From NCBI GenBank assembly GCA_031263835.1, contig JAISEZ010000033.1, positions 1-10,939 of the forward strand: 10,939 nt of DNA, read 5' to 3'. Under the pieces are notes generated by a model that searched no databases, was not told the DNA's origin, and saw only the letters and a program-made list of their open reading frames with translations. The DNA is from Tannerella sp. Lineage in GTDB: Bacteria; Bacteroidota; Bacteroidia; Bacteroidales; Tannerellaceae. This document shows, piece by piece, positions 5,697-10,939 of the stretch (positions within the stretch are counted from its first letter, which is position 1; each line of letters opens with the position of its first letter). A program made the position numbers and the translations under genes.

Positions 5697-7346
5697 TCAG
5701 TTTGCTACCGGTTCGCTGTAACCCGGATTTTGCGGACGGATGCCCAAATCCTGGAAACTTGCGCCCTGCGGTATCGGGAACCGGTAGTTTTTGCCGCTGA
5801 TGTTCCTTACCTTTCCGCTCAGGTGGTTGTGGTACCGTGCAAAGGTGCTGCCGACTTTGTGCGTAATGCCGTTGACGGTTACCACATTGTCCGGGTCGGC
5901 AAATTTGTCGTCATAATACGTGTAAGTCGGCACCAGCGTTTTGACGGTGCCAATCAGGTTTTTCCAGCGGGTGAGGTTTAACCACCGGTGCTGTTCATAC
6001 TGAAACTCGTATTCCCATTCGTCCTGTACATCTTTCAGCGTGACCGATGCCAGATTATGGCCCGTACTGCCGTCCCATGCCCGCTGGCGAATCTGATTGA
6101 CAAGGCGGGTGGCTTCGGCATTGTCTTTTCCGAGCTGCACCAGCGCTTCGGCTTTGGTAATCAGTACCTCGGCGTAGCGGATTTCTATCCTGTCCACATT
6201 GTTGCTCAGCTGAGTGATGTATTCCGCATTGGCATAACTGCGGTCAACGCCTTTGCCGTTGTGCGGCAGCTGGTGGGGCCAGCGATAGTAGTGTATCGAG
6301 TCGGGCTGGCCTGTTCTTTTTTCTATCACCGAATCCAGAATCGAGAACGATTTGCGCGGGTCGTCATCGGGCCACCAGTCATACGTATGTGCGGGCTGAA
6401 TGTGAGCCGGTTCGTCTTCGTCATAAGGCGAGTGGCTTGCGCAGTGATTCTGGTGGTTGCCCTGCTTGTCGATACCGTCGCCGTCGTGGCGAATGGTAAA
6501 AATCTGTTCCGGGCCTTTGCTTTCGTTGGCAAGTCCCCACAGGTTGCGGAAGTCGGTCAAAAGGCTGTAGACATTGCTGCCAATCACTTTGTCGGCATAC
6601 TCAATCGCTTTTTCAAGTCTTTCGCTGTTGTAGGAGACGGCAGGGTCGGCCGTACCGCTCGCAATTTCCGCTACCTGCGCCTGCGTGAGCGGGTTGTTGC
6701 CCCAGGCCAGATAAACGCGGGCCAGGAGTGTGTTGGCGGCGCCTCTGGCCGGAATAACCGGACTGGCATCGTAGGCCGGGAGGTCGGCTTCCGCCTCAGT
6801 CAGGTCTTTTACGATTTGCGCATACACGTCGTCGATGGATTTGCGTTCGGTCGCGCTGCCCGTTTTGCCGTCAAGAATGACGGGTACTTCGCCCCAGAGC
6901 TGCACCAGATACGAGTAGAAGAGACCGCGAAGGAATCTGGCCCGTGCAACGGCGGTTTTTTTGCCGTTTTCGGTCAGGTTGTCCGATGCATTGATTTTGT
7001 CGAGCGCATCATTGACGATGCCGATTGATTCGTAGAGCGCATTGAACGTTTTACGCGGGTAGAGGTTGTCATAGTCAATGTCAATCCGCGAGGCCCAGGT
7101 ACAGGATTCCTCCTCGTTACCCAGGAAACTTGAAAAACCGTCGACGGGCGTATCAATTAGCGACGTAAAGGTCGAACTGAGCGTCTGGTACGGACGGTAT
7201 GCCGCATCAATCAGTGCAAATGCTTCGGCATCGTTGGGCGAAAAAGTGCCGTCAATGACGGTCTGACTGCCGTCATCTTTACAGGAATAAAATCCCGATA
7301 CTACTGTCAAGGCGATAATGGCCTTGCTAAAAACATTTCTTTTCAT
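5697..7346 (-). CDS. SusD/RagB-family surface substrate-binding lipoprotein
   Basis: A 549-residue SusD-family protein, the lid and capture subunit that sits on a SusC transporter at the cell surface. Residues 1-21 are a lipoprotein signal with Cys22 as the lipidated residue. The following K-D-D fits the acidic export signal that sends Bacteroidota lipoproteins to the outer face. The residues before the Cys (F-Y-S) are a loose lipobox. Family landmarks are the SusD-like N-terminal region including ARARFLRGLFYSYLVQLWG (134-152) and VPVILDG, the helix RYAEVLITKAEAL (390-402), RWLNLTRWKN (454-463), YRFPIPQ (521-527), and PGY near the C-terminus. Residues 287-331 are unusually rich in His and Asp and contain a Trp pair, and may belong to the ligand pocket. 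The gene begins 38 bp after susC. An A-rich leader (AAAAGAAA) precedes the ATG in place of a Shine-Dalgarno site. Confidence 0.96.
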   Translation of the reverse strand: MKRNVFSKAIIALTVVSGFYSCKDDGSQTVIDGTFSPNDAEAFALIDAAYRPYQTLSSTFTSLIDTPVDGFSSFLGNEEESCTWASRIDIDYDNLYPRKTFNALYESIGIVNDALDKINASDNLTENGKKTAVARARFLRGLFYSYLVQLWGEVPVILDGKTGSATERKSIDDVYAQIVKDLTEAEADLPAYDASPVIPARGAANTLLARVYLAWGNNPLTQAQVAEIASGTADPAVSYNSERLEKAIEYADKVIGSNVYSLLTDFRNLWGLANESKGPEQIFTIRHDGDGIDKQGNHQNHCASHSPYDEDEPAHIQPAHTYDWWPDDDPRKSFSILDSVIEKRTGQPDSIHYYRWPHQLPHNGKGVDRSYANAEYITQLSNNVDRIEIRYAEVLITKAEALVQLGKDNAEATRLVNQIRQRAWDGSTGHNLASVTLKDVQDEWEYEFQYEQHRWLNLTRWKNLIGTVKTLVPTYTYYDDKFADPDNVVTVNGITHKVGSTFARYHNHLSGKVRNISGKNYRFPIPQGASFQDLGIRPQNPGYSEPVAN

Positions 7347-7384
7347 TTTCTTTTGAAGTTAGTTAAGTTATATGATATGAAAAA

Positions 7385-10300
7385 TTAAATTGTCAGGTCA
7401 ATCCCGATGGAAAACGTTTTTGCGGTCGGATATGCGCCGATATCCACGCCATTGGCTACCTCCGGGTCATAACCCCTGTATTTTGTCAGCGTGAAAAGAT
7501 TCTGAGCCATCGCAAAGATTCGCAGCCGGCAGCCGGCAAGCTGCAACCTGTAACCCAGCGTAATATTTTTCAGCCGGAAATAGGAAGCGTCTTCCACATA
7601 ACGGCTGTCAATCTCCTTCATCGGCAGGCCGGCAGAGATTCGCGGCACTTCGTTCGAGGGATTTTCGGGCGTCCATGCGTCAAGCAGGCGTGCAGACATG
7701 TTGTAGCTCGAACCGGCGCGCTCCAGATACCGGCGCAGCGAATTGACGGCTTTGTTGCCCTGCGAACCCTGAAACAGGGCGAAAAAATCAAACTGCCGGT
7801 AAACAACGGTAGAAGACAGTCCGAAGGTAACATCCGGCTGTATGCTGCCGAGTACGATACGGTCGTTCGGGTCTATATTTCCATTTTTATCCACATCGAC
7901 AAATTTCACGTCGCCGGGATTGGGCGTTACGCCTCTTACTGCCGGCAGAAGCGAAACATCTTCATTCGCCTGCACAATGCCGTCAAACAGAAGTCCGTAG
8001 AATGAGCCGAACGCTTCGCCGGTTTTCAGTATCTGTTCGCCGTACTGTCCCGACAGTAAATTGTTGTCGCCGCCCAAATCGGTTACGGTGTTGATATTGC
8101 GGGCGATATTGGCCGAAACGGTCCAGTTCAGCCTGCTACTGCCTGCCAAAACGGCATTCACGCCAAATTCAATCCCCCTGTTGGTTACATTTCCGATGTT
8201 TACCATTTGCTTTTCAACGCCGGAGCCAAGCGAAGCAGGCTTTTCGAGCAACAGGTCGTGCGTATCCTTATAATAGACGTCGGCAACGAAGTTCAGCCGG
8301 TCGTCAAGCAGTCCGGCGTCTATACCGGCGTTGTATTGCGTGGTCGTCTCCCAGGTCAGGTTCGGATTTCCCAGATTTTCCATCACAAAAACCGGTTTCC
8401 CGTTATACATTTGCGGGTTGTAAATCTGCTTGAACAGATAATCGCCTATTTCCGTATTTCCAACCGTCCCCGCCGACAGGCGCAGTTTCAAAGCATTCAG
8501 CGCCGACTGTTCGGGGAAGAATTTTTCCCTGTCGATGTTCCACGAAAAACCGGCCGAAGGAAAATATCCCCAGCGCTTTCCTTCGGCAAACCGGTCGGAA
8601 TAGTCGGAGCGAAAGGTGGCTGTCAGATTGTATCTGTCAAGCAGCGTATAATTCAGCCTCGCAATAAGCGAGTGAAGCGTCGAGCCTAAAATGCCGTTGA
8701 CGGGCAGCGACTGCACTTCGCCGAAGCTCAGTTTGTTGTGCTTCAATTCTTCATTTAAAAAGTGGCTGGCGCGATTCACCGCATAGCTTTCCGATACATT
8801 CTGATAGGTATATCCGCTCATCAAGTTGATAAAATGCGTGTCGCTGAAACGGTTGGAGTAATCTATCGTGGCATCGGTCTGCCATATTTCGTGCTGTTTT
8901 TTTCCGACGGAACCGACTCCGACTTCATTCAAACCCAGGGCCGAAGTGGAAGGCGCAAAAAAGTTTTGAGTAATGGCGCTCTGGTCGGTTGACAGGGTCA
9001 CTTTCGCTACAAGTCCGTTGAAAACGGAATACCGGGTGTAGAAATTGGCCAGCAGCGAATTGTTGACTGATTCCGCGACACTGTTTTGCAGGTCATACAG
9101 GGGATTGGCCTGCCTTCCGTTGAGCGAAAAGTGCGAACTTTCCCAGGGATTCTGAAAATTGTAACTGCCGTCAGGATTGTAAACAGGCACCGTTGGCGGC
9201 ATGAACAGGGCGTATGTCAGCGAGTTGGTGATACCGTCGCCGAAAGGCGAAGAGTTGTAAATCACTTCCGTGGATGTTGTCAAACTGTTCTGGCTGCTTT
9301 TTCCGAACGTTGCGGTAGCGCCGACCGTCAGGTTTTTTAAAACTTCGCGGTCCATACTGATACGGACGTTGTACCGGCGAAAACCCGAATGGACGATAAT
9401 GCCGCTTTGGTCTATGAAATTTCCCGACAGCAGATATTTTGTTTTCTCGTCGCCGCCACTGACGGAAAGCGTGTGATTCTGGCTGAATCCGGTCTGTAAA
9501 ACGGCCTCCTGCCAGTCGTAACCCTTGCCGATACGGGCAAGATATTCGCCGGTTAAATTGCCTTTATTGCCAAAACTTTCCATCTGTAACCGGCCCCATT
9601 CCTGCGCGGTCATCAGTTTCAGCCGTTTGGCGGGGGCGCTCCATCCGGAAGTCGCGGTATAACGGATAACGCCTTTGTTTCGCTCTCCCTTTTTAGTCGA
9701 AATGATGATAACGCCGTTGGCCCCGCGCGAGCCGAAAATAGCGGTTGCCGATACGTCTTTCAGTATGGATATGGATTCGATGTCGGCGGGATTGATGGAA
9801 GCCATGGGATTGATACTGCTTTCGATAGCCGTTTCATTGCCCCCTGTACCCGCATCTGTGGAACGCGGGTAAACAATCACGCCGTCGATTACATACAGAG
9901 GTTCGTTGCTTGCATGAATCGAATTGCCGCCCCGGACACGAATGCTGGAGGGCGCTCCGGGCTGTCCCGACGACTGCGTAACGCTGACTCCCGCCACAGC
10001 GCCGCTCAGCAAGGCATCGACCGAAGGAGCGACATTGTATTCCAGATGCGCTTTGGAGACGGTCGAAATAGCGCCCGTCAGTTCCTTTCGCCGCTGAACG
10101 CCGTAGCCGATTACGACGATTTCGCCCAACTCCTGACGGTTTTCCTGAAGAGAAATGTCAATCGTACTGCGTTCGCCGACAGGCGCTTCCCAGGTTAGAA
10201 ATCCGAGGAATGAAACGGCGAGCGTGTCGTTTTTCGATGCCGGCACCTCATAATGCCCGTTGCCGTCGGTGATGACCAGTGTTTGCGTTCCTTTCACGTG

Positions 10301-10432
10301 GACGGTAGCGCCGGGAAGAGGCGCTCCATCCAGGGCGTCGCTCACAATGCCCCTTACCTGCGCCATGGCCGAATTGCCCGCGATAAGCAACAGCGCCACC
10401 ATCCATCCGTATCCTTTAATCTTTAACGTCAT
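7385..10432 (-). CDS. SusC/RagA-family TonB-linked outer-membrane transporter
   Basis: A TonB-dependent transporter of about 1015 residues, normal SusC length, that imports ligands captured by SusD using TonB energy. From the chosen start, residues 1-24 are a signal peptide ending SAMA. A carboxypeptidase-regulatory-like domain follows (about 26-97, GIVSDALDGAPLPGATVHVKG), then the TonB-box region EIVVIGYGVQRRKELTG (104-120), a plug domain (about 120-250, with EPLYVIDG at 177-184 and SATAIFGSRGANGVIIISTKKG at 228-249), and a beta-barrel to the end. DVDKNGNIDPNDRIVLG near the C-terminus is a common SusC motif. There is no N-terminal STN signalling domain, so it probably does not itself signal to an anti-sigma factor. 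The ATG at 10430-10432 is chosen because a signal peptide follows at once and a promoter lies just upstream; the frame stays open to 10585, but those 51 extra codons would cover the promoter. The last residues are LTI, not the usual terminal aromatic. Confidence 0.96.
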   Translation of the reverse strand: MTLKIKGYGWMVALLLIAGNSAMAQVRGIVSDALDGAPLPGATVHVKGTQTLVITDGNGHYEVPASKNDTLAVSFLGFLTWEAPVGERSTIDISLQENRQELGEIVVIGYGVQRRKELTGAISTVSKAHLEYNVAPSVDALLSGAVAGVSVTQSSGQPGAPSSIRVRGGNSIHASNEPLYVIDGVIVYPRSTDAGTGGNETAIESSINPMASINPADIESISILKDVSATAIFGSRGANGVIIISTKKGERNKGVIRYTATSGWSAPAKRLKLMTAQEWGRLQMESFGNKGNLTGEYLARIGKGYDWQEAVLQTGFSQNHTLSVSGGDEKTKYLLSGNFIDQSGIIVHSGFRRYNVRISMDREVLKNLTVGATATFGKSSQNSLTTSTEVIYNSSPFGDGITNSLTYALFMPPTVPVYNPDGSYNFQNPWESSHFSLNGRQANPLYDLQNSVAESVNNSLLANFYTRYSVFNGLVAKVTLSTDQSAITQNFFAPSTSALGLNEVGVGSVGKKQHEIWQTDATIDYSNRFSDTHFINLMSGYTYQNVSESYAVNRASHFLNEELKHNKLSFGEVQSLPVNGILGSTLHSLIARLNYTLLDRYNLTATFRSDYSDRFAEGKRWGYFPSAGFSWNIDREKFFPEQSALNALKLRLSAGTVGNTEIGDYLFKQIYNPQMYNGKPVFVMENLGNPNLTWETTTQYNAGIDAGLLDDRLNFVADVYYKDTHDLLLEKPASLGSGVEKQMVNIGNVTNRGIEFGVNAVLAGSSRLNWTVSANIARNINTVTDLGGDNNLLSGQYGEQILKTGEAFGSFYGLLFDGIVQANEDVSLLPAVRGVTPNPGDVKFVDVDKNGNIDPNDRIVLGSIQPDVTFGLSSTVVYRQFDFFALFQGSQGNKAVNSLRRYLERAGSSYNMSARLLDAWTPENPSNEVPRISAGLPMKEIDSRYVEDASYFRLKNITLGYRLQLAGCRLRIFAMAQNLFTLTKYRGYDPEVANGVDIGAYPTAKTFSIGIDLTI

Positions 10433-10815
10433 TATTGTCCCTGTTAATTTTTGTGCAAAGGTAAAGGGCTTCGAATACCGCTGCAATACCCTGCTTATGG
10501 TATATTTTGCTTTTCGCAGGTAGATCCCGAAAGGCAAAACCAACGTCCGGTCGCTGGCGTTCCACTGCCTGTACATGCGCCTCAAATGTCTCCTGATGCT
10601 GCCGGTCGATCATTGCCGCAGAGTCTTCGGTCGTGAGCGGCAAGGGGAAGGCAGGTTCGTTGCCGAAGCGGCGAAACGAAAAAAGAAGGAAAATTCAAAG
10701 ATCCAACGGTTTTCGACAGGAACAGGCCGTTTTCTCTATCAGGATATGAAAATATTAGTTTTTATTCATTAAAACATACGGATGGGATGCCTAAGGGTAT
10801 CATCGAAGTTTTTAG
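10433..10815. other. Upstream region of susC without a supported gene
   Basis: This 383-bp stretch separates susC from the partial gene at the right edge. Apart from the promoter near 10455-10487, I see no supported gene. A 75-codon minus-strand frame (10416-10643) and the upstream extension of the susC frame are open, but both run through the promoter and match no family I know. A weak hairpin, GATGCC-TAAG-GGTATC (10787-10802), lies just past the stop of the edge gene and could end its transcript, but the following sequence has only a short T-run. One TTCAAAGA copy (10694-10701) echoes the repeat in front of the M20 gene. The stretch around 10735-10770 is notably AT-rich. Confidence 0.5.
10455..10487 (-). 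promoter_or_regulatory. Bacteroides-type promoter of susC-susD
   Basis: On the minus strand, ATTG (10484-10487) is followed after exactly 20 bp by TACCTTTGC (10455-10463). This matches the known Bacteroides primary-sigma promoter pattern, TTTG at -33 and TAnnTTTG at -7 with a spacer of 19-21 bp; one base of the -33 element differs. Transcription should start roughly 5-8 bases downstream, giving a short leader of about 15-20 bases that contains AGGGA just before the susC ATG. I see no operator or riboswitch-sized leader. Confidence 0.65.
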
Positions 10816-10939
10816 TTAAGAGATGGATTCGAGTATATCGGAAGAGATATGCCACACGTCTTTTTCCATGCTCAGTTTTCCGGCTTCTTCCCCGGGGTAT
10901 GCCATGCATTCCCTGACGGCTCGCGCTACACGGGGAAAC
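10816..10939 (-). CDS. Unidentified protein, C-terminal 40 residues (cut by window edge)
   Basis: Reading the minus strand from the right edge, the frame is open for 40 codons and ends with TAA at 10816-10818. It encodes residues including RVARAVRECMAYPGEE and, near the end, KDVWHISSDILESIS. The composition (charged, amphipathic, no low complexity) looks like the C-terminus of a normal soluble protein, and the codon use resembles the neighbouring minus-strand genes. I do not recognise a family. It is on the same strand as susC-susD and about 380 bp upstream, beyond the susC promoter, so it is probably a separate transcription unit. It is also possible that this short frame is open by chance. 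Confidence 0.5.
   Translation of the reverse strand, partial: FPRVARAVRECMAYPGEEAGKLSMEKDVWHISSDILESIS

Noticed and set aside
5988..7028. 346-codon open frame on the plus strand opposite susD
   Set aside because: Antisense to a clear SusD gene, with no family features and low-complexity Val/Phe/Arg composition. It is a shadow of susD codon use.
10416..10643. 75-codon minus-strand frame overlapping the susC start
   Set aside because: It runs through the proposed promoter and the first codons of susC in another frame, has no recognisable motif and no clear ribosome-binding site. A real small gene is not excluded but is unsupported.

Overview
The window looks like chromosomal DNA from a member of the Bacteroidota, most likely order Bacteroidales. 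The evidence is a complete SusC/SusD outer-membrane pair, a SusD lipoprotein with a Bacteroidota-type surface-export signal (C-K-D-D), a promoter of the Bacteroides type (ATTG, 20 bp, TAccTTTGC), start codons that mostly lack a strong Shine-Dalgarno sequence, and an Nqr operon whose NqrF strongly resembles Bacteroides NqrF as I remember it. Genus cannot be fixed from the sequence alone.

Left part (1-3804, + strand): the 3' end of nqrB followed by complete nqrC, nqrD, nqrE and nqrF, with gaps of only about 10-30 bp. This is the distal part of the operon for the sodium-translocating NADH:quinone oxidoreductase. NqrF takes electrons from NADH (FAD, then 2Fe-2S). They pass through the iron site shared by NqrD and NqrE and the covalent FMNs on NqrC and NqrB to quinone, and Na+ is pumped out of the cell. 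nqrA and the start of nqrB lie outside the window. The key cysteines, the FMN threonine of NqrC and the NADH/FAD motifs of NqrF are all present.

Middle (3805-4039): a convergent intergenic region filled by a long imperfect inverted repeat that contains three small palindromes of the type (T)(G)CCC-loop-GGG(C)(A).

Right part (4040-10432, - strand): read from right to left, a promoter, susC (TonB-dependent transporter), susD (surface lipoprotein), a 388-bp repeat-rich gap, and a secreted M20D-family metallo-amidohydrolase. No glycoside hydrolase is present. The block therefore resembles a RagAB-like peptide or N-acyl-amino-acid uptake unit more than a glycan locus, but the substrate is an inference. 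The susD-M20 gap stacks three different repeats: a 20-bp tandem array of about eight units, an 18/19-bp inverted repeat, and an 8-bp tandem repeat directly in front of the M20 start codon.

Right edge (10433-10939): a largely gene-free leader carrying the susC promoter, then the last 40 codons of an unrecognised minus-strand gene. I found no RNA gene, insertion sequence, CRISPR array or clearly new multi-gene system. The unusual material is in the intergenic repeats.
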